Shown in pieces: positions 51,344 to 60,800 of a stretch of DNA of 64,000 nt (position 1 is the first letter of the stretch; each line of letters opens with the position of its first letter). The notes below the pieces were generated by a model. That model ran no database searches, was not told the origin of the DNA, and worked only from the letters and a program-made list of their open reading frames with translations. The DNA lies in the NCBI RefSeq assembly GCF_001403615.1, contig NZ_LN879454.1:318215-382214 (forward strand). The letters run 5' to 3'. Both the position numbers and the translations under genes were made by a program. Source of the stretch: Desnuesiella massiliensis. GTDB taxonomy: Bacteria > Bacillota > Clostridia > Clostridiales > Clostridiaceae.

Positions 51344-51402
51344 GTGTATTATTTATATTACAAAACATATTATTTAATGTTATAATATATAAAATAATAC
51401 AC
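51344..51402. promoter_or_regulatory. Inverted repeat upstream of the amidase gene
   Basis: GTGTATTATTTATAT and ATATAAAATAATACAC are near-perfect inverted copies separated by about 28 AT-rich bases, ending 14 bases before the ATG. It may be an operator or the stem of a leader RNA that would hold the ribosome site (GGGAGTAGAGG) just outside. Confidence 0.4.
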
Positions 51403-51416
51403 GGGAGTAGAGGTAT

Positions 51417-52070
51417 ATGAGAAAAAATAGAGATGTAAGAAATTTAAGAGATAACAGATCTGTAAAAGATGTAAGAGATATCAGAGATGTGTATATTTTA
51501 CTTACTCATACAGGAACCATTCCTTCAAGAATAATAAAAGCCTATACTAGGGAACCTTTTTCTCATGTTTCTATAAGCTTTCGAGAGGATTTAACAGAGC
51601 TTTATAGTTTCGGCAGAAAGAGAATAAACAATCCTTTAATAGGCGGGTTTGTCTGTGAGGATATAAATAAAGGATTATATTTAAAGTTTATAAATACCCA
51701 TTGTGCATTGTACAAGCTAAGAATTAGCGAAGAGCAATATATAAATCTTAAAAATTCCATAGATCAATTTAAAGATATAGCTCATAATTATAGATATAAT
51801 ATGCTAGGGTTATTGGCTGTGGCTTTTAACATACCACTTTCAAGAAATAATGCTTATTTTTGTTCACAGTTTGCAGCGGAGATGCTTAAAAGAGGAGGCA
51901 TAAGGCTCTTTGAAAAGCCTTCATCTTTGGTTAAACCTTCAGATTTCAGGCTTTTGGACAACTTAGAGCTTATATACGAAGGAAAGCTTAAAGATTATAA
52001 TAAAATTAATAAATTCCATATATTTAATAGTAATATTGGAGCAATGGAAATGGAAAGCACATTCAACTAA
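51417..52070 (+). CDS. YiiX-like permuted papain-fold amidase/hydrolase
   Basis: A 217-residue protein that fits the permuted NlpC/P60 (YiiX/YebB) family. The His of the active site is in FSHVSISF and the Cys in NAYFCSQFAAEMLKRGG, in permuted order. These enzymes cleave peptide or lipid-linked amide/ester bonds, and the biological target is unknown. The N-terminal 24 residues are a charged low-complexity stretch repeating RDVR/KDVRD, also visible as a direct DNA repeat. No signal peptide. Confidence 0.72.
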   Translation: MRKNRDVRNLRDNRSVKDVRDIRDVYILLTHTGTIPSRIIKAYTREPFSHVSISFREDLTELYSFGRKRINNPLIGGFVCEDINKGLYLKFINTHCALYKLRISEEQYINLKNSIDQFKDIAHNYRYNMLGLLAVAFNIPLSRNNAYFCSQFAAEMLKRGGIRLFEKPSSLVKPSDFRLLDNLELIYEGKLKDYNKINKFHIFNSNIGAMEMESTFN

Positions 52071-52094
52071 AGCTTGAATGTGCTTTAATCAATA

Positions 52095-52190
52095 GATAAA
52101 CATTACGTAAACTTAACTTATACATGTTCCAAAATGGCATCTTCAAGCCATTATGGTGCATGTATAAGTTAATAGTTGAAGTTGTTTATC
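52095..52190. repeat. Palindromic repeat family 1, copy F
   Basis: A 96-base element, ends GATAAAC/GTTTATC, arms AACTTATACATG/CATGTATAAGTT and central stem ATGGC/GCCAT. Same orientation as A1. Confidence 0.9.
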
Positions 52191-52246
52191 TAAATAATCT
52201 TAAATGCAATTTACTTAATATTCAAATAATGTTAATGCTTTCAGTG

Positions 52247-52275
52247 TTGAAACTAAGCTCAATTTGGTGTATAAT
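52247..52275 (+). promoter_or_regulatory. Promoter of the 182-residue hypothetical gene
   Basis: TTGAAA, exactly 17 bases, then a perfect TATAAT; the transcript would start about 35 bases before the ATG. Confidence 0.75.
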
Positions 52276-52317
52276 AATGGTAATTTTGTAGTAAAAATAT
52301 ATTGGAGGGGTGATTTT

Positions 52318-52866
52318 ATGTATAGCATAGAATTTGATGAATTAAAGTGGATTAATACTTATCTAGAGCCAGAGTATCTACTTAACAAAAATGATTTAGA
52401 GCACCTTAAAACCTTTGCCTTTATGTGGGATATGTTTGAAGCTAAAGCTTGTGACGGGGTAGCCAATGCCCAAGCTATAGCAAACTTTATAGAAGAGAAG
52501 TTAAAGGTGAGTAAGGAAAATACGGCCTCCAGTGTTATAGATGCTTATTATAGTCATTTTAACAAAAGATATATAGAAAATGGAAAACCTAATGCCATCT
52601 TTGAAAGAATGACCATGAATGTTACAGAAACCTTTAAATTAGATGAAAAAGAAGTATGCGTAAAGGAGTATATCCAAAATACTTTATTAAGCAGCAAAAC
52701 TACAGAGAGAGATAGATTTTTAGCTACACTGCTTATAATTTATAGATTGAGAAGCAATTTCTTCTTAAGAAGTAAGAATGTTATAAAGGTAAATCAACAA
52801 TATAAGAATTTCTCTTTAGGAAACCAAATAATAGCATTGGTTTTAAATATGTATAAAGGAAAATAA
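52318..52866 (+). CDS. Hypothetical cytoplasmic protein, 182 residues
   Basis: I do not recognise this protein. It begins MYSIEFDELKWINTYLEPEY and is predicted mostly helical, with FAFMWDMFEAKACDGVANAQ and ERDRFLATLLIIYRLRSNFF as the most distinctive stretches. No signal peptide or metal motif. The ATG at 52318 follows GGAGGGG at 7 bases, and a textbook promoter lies upstream, so it is well supported as a real, separately transcribed gene. Confidence 0.65.
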   Translation: MYSIEFDELKWINTYLEPEYLLNKNDLEHLKTFAFMWDMFEAKACDGVANAQAIANFIEEKLKVSKENTASSVIDAYYSHFNKRYIENGKPNAIFERMTMNVTETFKLDEKEVCVKEYIQNTLLSSKTTERDRFLATLLIIYRLRSNFFLRSKNVIKVNQQYKNFSLGNQIIALVLNMYKGK

Positions 52867-52867
52867 A

Positions 52868-52893
52868 AGTAGTGGTGCAAGCCACTTCTTTTA
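52868..52893 (+). terminator. Weak terminator after the 182-residue gene
   Basis: AGTGG/CCACT hairpin with a T-rich tail. Confidence 0.45.
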
Positions 52894-52899
52894 TTTTTC

Positions 52900-52924
52900 T
52901 CAATTGTGAATTGTGTGCATTGTA
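52900..52924. repeat. Heptad repeat fragment (family 3)
   Basis: CAATTGTGAATTGTGTGCATTG carries three units of the heptad family in the right-hand orientation. Confidence 0.55.
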
Positions 52925-53001
52925 AAAAATTCATACTGTGTTTACAAAAATTTGAAGGGATTTTTATATAAAAAAAAGAATTTATATAGGGAAGATTTTT
53001 G

Positions 53002-54333
53002 ATGGGAGTGTTTGCGGTGCAGATAAAAAAATCTAAATATTTAGTGGTTATATCCTTAGATGCCTTAAATGCCAAGGATTTAGACATAATAAAAGGGCTT
53101 CCTAATTTTAAGAGCTATTTTGAAAAAGCCTCCTATGCTAAAAGAGTGAGGAGTATATATCCTTCTCTGACCTATCCCTGCCATGTTAGTATTGTTACTG
53201 GGGTTTATCCTGATAAGCACGGTGTTTATTCTAATGAATTCAATCAACCAGGGGTTCATGAGCAGGAGTGGTTTTGGTATAGTAGCTATATAAAGGTTCC
53301 TACTTTATATGATTTGGCTAAGAAGAGTCAGATGAGAGTAGGAGCGTTATTTTGGCCTGTAATGGGAAAAGCCAATATAGATTATAATATAACGGAAATC
53401 TTCCCCACTAAGAAAAGAGAGGGTTTGATATTAAAGGTACTAAAAGCATCTACTCCAATCTTTGCCCTAGACTCCTTTTTTAGATATGGAAAGCTGCTTA
53501 ACGGCAAAAAGCAGCCTAATTTAGATAATTTTACAGCTAAGACCGCAGAGTATCTAATCAAAAGAAAGAAACCTAATTTATCACTTATACATTTAACTGA
53601 TTTAGATAGTTTTAGACATATGTATGGAACCTTCTCAAAAGAATCAGAAAAAGCCCTGCTAAGAGCGGATGAAAGAATAGGAGAAATAGTAAAGTCTGCT
53701 AGGGAAGCAGGTATATATGAGGATACCACCTTTGTAATTTTAGGGGACCATGGCTTCTTAGATGTTAAATATAGAATAAATTTAAATACTGCCTTTAGAA
53801 AAGAAGGGCTCCTTGAAGTAGATGAGCATGGGAATTTATTAAGCTGGCAAGCCTACTGCAACTACTGTGATGGTTCCGCTCAAATATATTTAAAGAATAG
53901 AGAGGATAAGGCATTAAAAAAGAAGGTATGCAGTATATTGAAAGCTTTTGCTCAGGACGAGAGTAATGGCATAGAGAAAATATATACAAGAGAAGAATTT
54001 TTAAAGAAAAGAATAGATGGTCCTTTTGATTTCATGGTAGAAGCCAAGGAAGGCTACTATTTTTCAAAGGATTGGGATAAAGAAGAGTTGGTTACATTGA
54101 TTGATGCCAAGGATTTGACCAAGTCTGAGGGAGAGAGGCATGTAGCTACTCATGGCTATGACCCTATGAAGCTAAATTATAATACCTTTTTCATGGCCTT
54201 CGGCGCCAGCATTAAAGAAGGGGTAGTGTTAGAGGAAATAAACCTTGTAGATATAGGGCCTACCTTAGGCAAAATATTAGGCATTAACATGCAGAATACA
54301 GATGGACGAGTTATTAAAGATATCTTAAAATAA
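53002..54333 (+). CDS. Alkaline-phosphatase-superfamily phosphodiesterase (ENPP/AtaC type)
   Basis: A 443-residue metal-dependent phosphodiesterase/pyrophosphatase. The N-terminal VVISLDAL metal-binding Asp, the nucleophile Thr in YPSLTYPCHVSIVTGVYPDKHG, LTDLDSFRHMYG and ILGDHGF (Asp, His) give the two-metal site. The family hydrolyses nucleotide or lipid phosphodiesters. No signal peptide, so probably cytoplasmic. The start could be the ATG at 53002 or a GTG at 53008; both leave the domain intact. Confidence 0.85.
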   Translation: MGVFAVQIKKSKYLVVISLDALNAKDLDIIKGLPNFKSYFEKASYAKRVRSIYPSLTYPCHVSIVTGVYPDKHGVYSNEFNQPGVHEQEWFWYSSYIKVPTLYDLAKKSQMRVGALFWPVMGKANIDYNITEIFPTKKREGLILKVLKASTPIFALDSFFRYGKLLNGKKQPNLDNFTAKTAEYLIKRKKPNLSLIHLTDLDSFRHMYGTFSKESEKALLRADERIGEIVKSAREAGIYEDTTFVILGDHGFLDVKYRINLNTAFRKEGLLEVDEHGNLLSWQAYCNYCDGSAQIYLKNREDKALKKKVCSILKAFAQDESNGIEKIYTREEFLKKRIDGPFDFMVEAKEGYYFSKDWDKEELVTLIDAKDLTKSEGERHVATHGYDPMKLNYNTFFMAFGASIKEGVVLEEINLVDIGPTLGKILGINMQNTDGRVIKDILK

Positions 54334-54426
54334 TAGATGATTTTAAGTGTAATAAAATATATGTATTAATATTTGGTGGAATTGAAGTGTGGCAGCGGAT
54401 TTATATCAGAAGGAGAGATTATTATA

Positions 54427-54987
54427 GTGAATATTTATGTTGCATTGTTACGAGGTATTAATGTAGGTGGAAAGAACATAATTAAGATGGCTGATTTGAA
54501 ACGAGTACTTGAAGCAATGGGATTTTGTGAAGTGAAAACATATATTCAAAGTGGAAATGTACTATTTAAATCAAATGAAGAGGAAGAGGTATTACGAAAA
54601 AGAATTGAGGAGGAAATTAAGGCTGCTTTTGGAGTTTCCACTGTAGTTATTTTGAGAACTGCTGAGGAATTAGAAAGGATTATTCATAATTGTCCATTTT
54701 CAAAGGAGGCAGTATTAGAAGCTGAAGCTTCTTCTAAAGGGGAAAGTCTATATGTTTCTCTTTTGACTAATAGCCCTTCACCAGAGAAAATTCAAGTTTT
54801 AGATGCTTACAGTGATGAAAATAATGAATATAGAGCCCAAGGACGAGATATCTTTCTTTTATTCCATAATAGCATTCGAAACTCTAAGTTAGCCAACAAC
54901 CTTCAAAGGGTAGATGTTCCCGGAACTGTGCGCAATTGGAAAACTATAAATAAGCTTGCTACGCTATCAAAAGATATGAAGGTATGA
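54427..54987 (+). CDS. DUF1697 family protein
   Basis: A 186-residue protein with the DUF1697 signature NIYVALLRGINVGGKNIIKM and VKTYIQSGNVLFKS. The family folds in two ferredoxin-like halves and has no known activity. The start is GTG, because it matches the family N-terminus; AAGGAG is 11 bases away. The upstream in-frame part is not family-like. Confidence 0.85.
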   Translation: MNIYVALLRGINVGGKNIIKMADLKRVLEAMGFCEVKTYIQSGNVLFKSNEEEEVLRKRIEEEIKAAFGVSTVVILRTAEELERIIHNCPFSKEAVLEAEASSKGESLYVSLLTNSPSPEKIQVLDAYSDENNEYRAQGRDIFLLFHNSIRNSKLANNLQRVDVPGTVRNWKTINKLATLSKDMKV

Positions 54988-55083
54988 TTTTGGATAAAGA
55001 AATGATCAAAGAATAGCATAAGAGCTTAGAGATAGACATGAGAAGTAATTTTTATAAGCTATGCATTTACAAAGGAGGAATAT

Positions 55084-55983
55084 ATGGAAATAATTAAATT
55101 TTTGCAGCAATTTTCTAACCCTTTTCTAGACAACCTTTCTCAAGGGATAACTATAATAGGAGAGGAAACATTTTTTGTAGTCGTACTATCCATAATATTT
55201 TGGTGTTTAAATAAAAAGTTTGGATATAAGCTAGGCTTCGCTCTATTTATAAGTACTACTTTAAACGGAGCTGTTAAATGTAGCATTAAAGCTTTAAGAC
55301 CCTTTGAAACTCAAGCTGAGGGTATATTTTCTTTAAGAGTTAATACTGCTACAGGCTATTCGTTCCCAAGTGGACATACCCAAGGGGTTACCACCTTCTT
55401 TACCTCTATGATGGTAAAGTTTAAGAAAGCTTGGATATATATCTTGGCAAGCATAATAATAATGCTAGTGGCCGCTTCTAGGCTTTATCTAGGAGTTCAC
55501 TGGCCTAGAGACGTAATAGCTGGCATTGTTTTTGGAGTAATCAGTGTGTTCATAAGCAATTTTATATTTGAGCATGTTGAGAAAAGTGGCAATAGATTAG
55601 CATTCTTATGGATTATGTTACCGGCTATAGCAGGGCTGTTTTTAATCAAAGATGTTAATTACTCTAAAATAGCTGATTATACAAAGTCTGTGGCTGTGAT
55701 GCTGGGCTTTTATGGAGGATACCTGGTAGAAAGCAAATATATAAACTTTAATGTCCAAGGAGCACTATGGATGCATGCCATAAAGCTTATCTTAGGCATA
55801 GGTGTAATTGTTATAATAAAGGTTTTTGTCAAGGAGATACTTCCAATTTCTCAGATAAGCGATGTGTTTCGCTATGCTATTATAGGCTTTTGGGCTACTG
55901 CTGGAGCTCCTTACCTGTTTATTAAATTGAAGCTTGCTAACAGACTTCAGTCATCTTCTAGAAATATAGGAGTGGATTTATAG
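55084..55983 (+). CDS. PAP2-family membrane phosphatase
   Basis: A 299-residue membrane protein with seven or so hydrophobic segments and the three phosphatase motifs: KALRPFE, SFPSGHT and SRLYLGVHWPRD. The family removes phosphate from lipid phosphates such as phosphatidic acid or undecaprenyl pyrophosphate. The C-terminal 120 residues add extra helices. AAAGGAGG precedes ATG. Confidence 0.9.
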   Translation: MEIIKFLQQFSNPFLDNLSQGITIIGEETFFVVVLSIIFWCLNKKFGYKLGFALFISTTLNGAVKCSIKALRPFETQAEGIFSLRVNTATGYSFPSGHTQGVTTFFTSMMVKFKKAWIYILASIIIMLVAASRLYLGVHWPRDVIAGIVFGVISVFISNFIFEHVEKSGNRLAFLWIMLPAIAGLFLIKDVNYSKIADYTKSVAVMLGFYGGYLVESKYINFNVQGALWMHAIKLILGIGVIVIIKVFVKEILPISQISDVFRYAIIGFWATAGAPYLFIKLKLANRLQSSSRNIGVDL

Positions 55984-56037
55984 AGTTACCATTGGATATA
56001 ATAAAAGTAAGTTCAGAAAAGAAAGAAGGTGCATTAA

Positions 56038-57726
56038 ATGAAGAAAAGTATACAAATAGGAGCATCTGACTTCAAAGAATTAATAGAAGGAAATCATTAT
56101 TTTGTAGATAAAAGCTTATTAATAAAGGAATTCTTAGAAAATGGAGCTAAAATAATTTTAACTTCTAGGCCAAGAAGATTTGGTAAAACATTAAATTTAA
56201 GTATGCTTAAATATTTCTTTGACATAAGGACTAAAGAAGAAACTAAAGAATTATTTAATGGGCTAAAAATAGAAAATGAAAAAGGATTAATGAAGCTTCA
56301 GGGAGAGTACCCAGTTATTTTTCTTACTTTTAAAAATCAAAAGTATTTAACCTATGAGGATTTTAAAGAGGGGATTAAACTATTACTGTCAAACCTATAT
56401 AAGGATCATGAGTACTTATTACATAGTGATAAGTTATCGGAATTTGATAAAAAAGACTTTAAAGAGATAGTTTCAAGAAGTGCATCTATAGCTCTTTTAT
56501 CAGAGGGGATAAGCAATCTTATGAGATATATAAATAAGCATTATGAAAAAAAAGTAATGCTATTTATAGATGAATATGATGTGCCAATTCAAGAAGGCTA
56601 TATCCGTGGGTATTATGATGAAATGATGTCTCTAATAAGGAATCTGTTAACCTCAGCTTTAAAGGATAATATATATTTAGAGAAATCAATGATCACAGGA
56701 ATACTTAGAGTAGCAAAGGAAAGTATCTTCTCAGGACTTAATAATCTAGAGGTGAATACTATTTTAGGATATGATTTTAATGATAAATTTGGCTTTATAG
56801 AAGATGAGATTGAACAATTATTGAAGTACTATAATGCAGAGGGGGATTTGGGAAATATTAGAGATTGGTATAATGGATATATCTTTGGCGGGAAAATAAT
56901 ATATAATCCTTGGTCAGTTCTAAATTATTTGAAAAAGAGAAAGGAAGGTTTTATACCTTACTGGATTAATAGCAGTAGCAATGATTTAATCAAAGGATTA
57001 TTAATTAAAGGTGATAATAATATAAAAATTGAACTAGAAGAGCTCATAGAAGGAAATTCTATAAATAAAGTAATTGATGATAGCATAGTAATGGCAGAGG
57101 TGGAAGATTCTAATGAAAATATTTGGAGTTTTTTAACCTTAAGTGGATATTTAAAACCGGTAACCATGGAAAATATAAGAGGGAAATTACACTGTGAACT
57201 TAAAATTCCTAATGAAGAAGTTCATATATTTTATGAAAATTTAATTCAAAGATGGTTTCAAGAATCCATGACAAATCAAAGATATGAATTAATGCTAAGT
57301 GCCCTAATAAATGGAGATATAGAAATTTTTCAAGGATTATTCAAAGAGTTTGTACTAAACAATTTAAGTTATTTTGATTTATCAGGGAAAGAACCAGAAA
57401 GAGTTTACCACGCCTTTGTCCTTGGAATGCTTGTTTCACTTTCTGAAGATTATGAAGTTAAATCTAATAAAGAAAGCGGATATGGAAGATATGATGTTAT
57501 GATAATTCCAAAAGATACTTCTAAATTGGGCATTATTATTGAATTTAAGAAAATTGATTACTTCTTAAATTATACTATAGAAGAGGCTACTAATGCTGCA
57601 TTAAAGCAAATAGAAGACAAGAAATATGAGGCAGAATTATTGGAAAGAGGAATAAGCAATCTAATAAAGCTCGCCATTGTATTTAAAGGGAAAGAAATTA
57701 GAGTTACCGAGGCAAAAAGTTCATAG
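56038..57726 (+). CDS. AAA-ATPase-like protein with C-terminal PD-(D/E)XK nuclease-like domain
   Basis: A 562-residue protein of the paired PF09820/PF08011 type. The Walker A-like loop is SRPRRFGKT (43-51), and Walker B is VMLFIDEYD. The C-terminal domain has GRYDVMIIP-LGIIIEFKK, the D-ExK nuclease core. These genes are common in many copies in gut and anaerobic bacteria, and defence or mobile-element roles have been suggested but not shown. A ribosome site (GAAGGTG) precedes ATG. A terminator follows. Confidence 0.85.
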   Translation: MKKSIQIGASDFKELIEGNHYFVDKSLLIKEFLENGAKIILTSRPRRFGKTLNLSMLKYFFDIRTKEETKELFNGLKIENEKGLMKLQGEYPVIFLTFKNQKYLTYEDFKEGIKLLLSNLYKDHEYLLHSDKLSEFDKKDFKEIVSRSASIALLSEGISNLMRYINKHYEKKVMLFIDEYDVPIQEGYIRGYYDEMMSLIRNLLTSALKDNIYLEKSMITGILRVAKESIFSGLNNLEVNTILGYDFNDKFGFIEDEIEQLLKYYNAEGDLGNIRDWYNGYIFGGKIIYNPWSVLNYLKKRKEGFIPYWINSSSNDLIKGLLIKGDNNIKIELEELIEGNSINKVIDDSIVMAEVEDSNENIWSFLTLSGYLKPVTMENIRGKLHCELKIPNEEVHIFYENLIQRWFQESMTNQRYELMLSALINGDIEIFQGLFKEFVLNNLSYFDLSGKEPERVYHAFVLGMLVSLSEDYEVKSNKESGYGRYDVMIIPKDTSKLGIIIEFKKIDYFLNYTIEEATNAALKQIEDKKYEAELLERGISNLIKLAIVFKGKEIRVTEAKSS

Positions 57727-57736
57727 CAGCAGTATT

Positions 57737-57762
57737 GACAGCATATTTTGCTGTCTTTTTTT
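57737..57762 (+). terminator. Terminator after the AAA/nuclease gene
   Basis: GACAGCA/TGCTGTC hairpin and seven T. Confidence 0.85.
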
Positions 57763-57865
57763 ACGGATAATTATGGACAACCACCCATTAGAATCATAAT
57801 GAAAAGAGAGCTAAATATACCTTATAATTACCATATACTTTCCAAAAAAGGGGGAATAATAAGGT

Positions 57866-60800
57866 ATGAAAAAAAACTTTTCAAAATTAGCATTTATACT
57901 GGCTATCACTATGTTTTCCACCATAGTACCAGTGAGTGCTACAGGGCTTACTGGTCCGCCAAATGAAAAAGGCAGCAAGGAACAAAGCCAAAAGCTTAAC
58001 AGTAAGGCAAAAATACTAAAGGAAGTGGTGGAAAAAAGGGAGGAGAATGTAAAGCATTTCTTAATGTCTGATGGCACCTACCAAGCAGTTATGTACAAAG
58101 GTCCAGTGCATTATTCCAAGAATGGCAAATGGGAGGATATAGATAACTCTTTAACGGAAAAACAGGACACTGAAGATGTTAACGAATCTAAGGAGGAGTT
58201 ATTAAGAGAAAGCACCAGCTTTAGTATTAAGGAAGAGACAAATGATCAAGCCATAATAGAAGAGTCTCAGCTTAATACTCTACAAGCTAGCAAAAAAGCT
58301 GTAGACAAAAATATATATGAAAACAATAATAGTGAGTTTAATGTAAAGTTTGCCAAGAATTTAAATGCAGACAAGCTGGTTTCCATCAAGAAGGATGGCT
58401 ACGAAATATCTTGGAACATTAAAGCTAATAAGGAAGCAATTATAAACAGCAAGAAAAATTCCGAGAAGGATTTAGAGTCTTTACTAAAAGGAATAAACCC
58501 TGAAAATACCGAGGAAATAGATAAGCTTAAAAAAACATCACTGCCCAACCTATCTTCTTCTGTAGAGTATAAGGATGTTTATGGCAATATAGACATTAAC
58601 TATACTTTAATCTCTAATGAATTAAAGGAAAACATAGTATTAAAGACACCTCAGGATAATGTAAAGTTTACCTTTAATCTAAACCTAAAGAAATTAATCC
58701 CAAAGCTTAGCAAGGAAAATGAGATCATATTTTATGATGCAAAGGATAATAAAGAAGTATTTAGAATGGAAGCTCCTTATATGTATGATGCTAATGGAGC
58801 AGAAAGCAGCAATATAAAAATAGAGTTAACTCAAAAAGGAAATGGATATATTTTAGCCATAACACCAGAGGAAAGCTGGCTTAAAGCTAGTGAAAGAAAA
58901 TATCCCATAACCATAGATCCACCTATAAAAAGCTCCTTAGCTCAGCAGGATATTAAGGAGACCTTTGTGGCTTATGGAGACCTAAGTGATAAAAGCAATA
59001 ATATGTTTTTAAGAGTGGGTAACGATCCAGGAATAAATACTACCAGATCTTTTATAAGATTTGTCAATCTGCCTAAGCTATCCCCAGGAGATATGGTGAT
59101 AAATGCGGTATTATGGCTGGCTAAGGAAAGCAGTGAAAGCGGCACAGATGGCCAGGTAGATGTACATAAAGTAACCAGTGACTGGAATGCTTATGGCTTA
59201 AACTGGAATAATAAGCCTAGCTACAATTATAAAATAGAAGATTATCAAAGATCCTCTGCACCAAATAACCCATGGTATTATTGGGATATAACCTCAGCAG
59301 CTAGAGATTGGTACAATGGAGGAAATAACTATGGACTAATGCTTAAGAGACATGATGAAGCCTCAGGACATACCACCTATTGGTCCTCAGATGTCAGTGA
59401 TACTTACTCCTATGTACGCCCTGTAGTGGAATTTTTCTATGTGAGCAATTCTGGTCTTGAAAATTATTGGACATACCATTCTCAAAGCATAGGAAGAGCT
59501 GGAACCAGCTATGTGAATGATTATAACGGAAATCTTATTTTAGCCCATGAAGATATAGCTATGACAGGCAACAAACTTCCTATAAACATAAAGCACATAT
59601 ATAACAGCAATGATTTTGAAAGCAATATAGGCTATGGCAAGGGTTGGAGATTAAACCTAAGCCAGACCATAAATTATCATGGAAAGATAAATGATATAGA
59701 TTATTATAGGTATATTGACGAGGATGGTACAAGACACTACTTTAGGTGGGATGCCGCTTTAGGCAAATACAAGGAAGAGTCTGGTATAGATCTTACCATG
59801 ACCATAGGAAGCACCGCTTCAGAAAAATATAAGATAGAGGATAAGGATAAGAATCAGCTTATATTTAATGACACTGGAGCCTTAGTGCAGATAGTAGATA
59901 AGAATCAAAATAGGATAACACTGACTTATAGCGGAGGATTACTAACTACAGTAAAAGATCCTTCCCAAAGAGCAGTAACACTAGAATACACTAGTGGAAT
60001 CCTTACAGCTATTTATGACCAAGGAGAAAAACGCCTAACCTATGGTTATGGAGGTAATAATCAGCTTTGGAATATAACCTACGCAGATAATAATAAGTCT
60101 ACCTATAACTATGATGCCAGCGGCTACATGCTAGGAGCTGCCAATATAGATGGGTATAAAATAGGTTATGGTTATATGGGTAATGGTTCCGTATACAGAG
60201 TAAACAGAATATGGGAGCAGCTATCCGATGGCAGCTATGGTGCGGATTTATCCATAGCCTATGGCTTTAACCAAAGCACCTTTATAGATGAGGTTAAAAA
60301 AGCTAAAGGAAATACTAACTACAAAAATGTATACCAGTTTAATTACTCTGGAAACACCATATCCATAAAGGATGAGGAAGATAGAGCAGAATATTATAAA
60401 TATATAGAGGATGAAAAGAACACAAGTAACACCAATAATAAACTATCCTTAAACTCTAAGCTGCAAACTACGGTATCAAACTATCTTCTAAATCATAACT
60501 TTGAAACCAATGAGCACTGGATACCTCAGGACTGGGGAGGAAATACTGGTACTCAAGGCTACACTTTAGAAGAAAAATATCTAGGCAGTCAAAGCATCAA
60601 AATAAACAACACAAACAATATTGGAGGAAGAAACTACTATCAGCAGTTCACTGTAGATAAAGGTAAGGATTATACCTTCTCTTCCTACGTAAAAATATCT
60701 GATATAGAAACCAATGGGCCTAACACAGGAGCAGCCCTTATTGTGGCTTATGTAGACAAAAATTATAACTGGCAGGTGCTTCAAGCTAAGTATATAAGCG

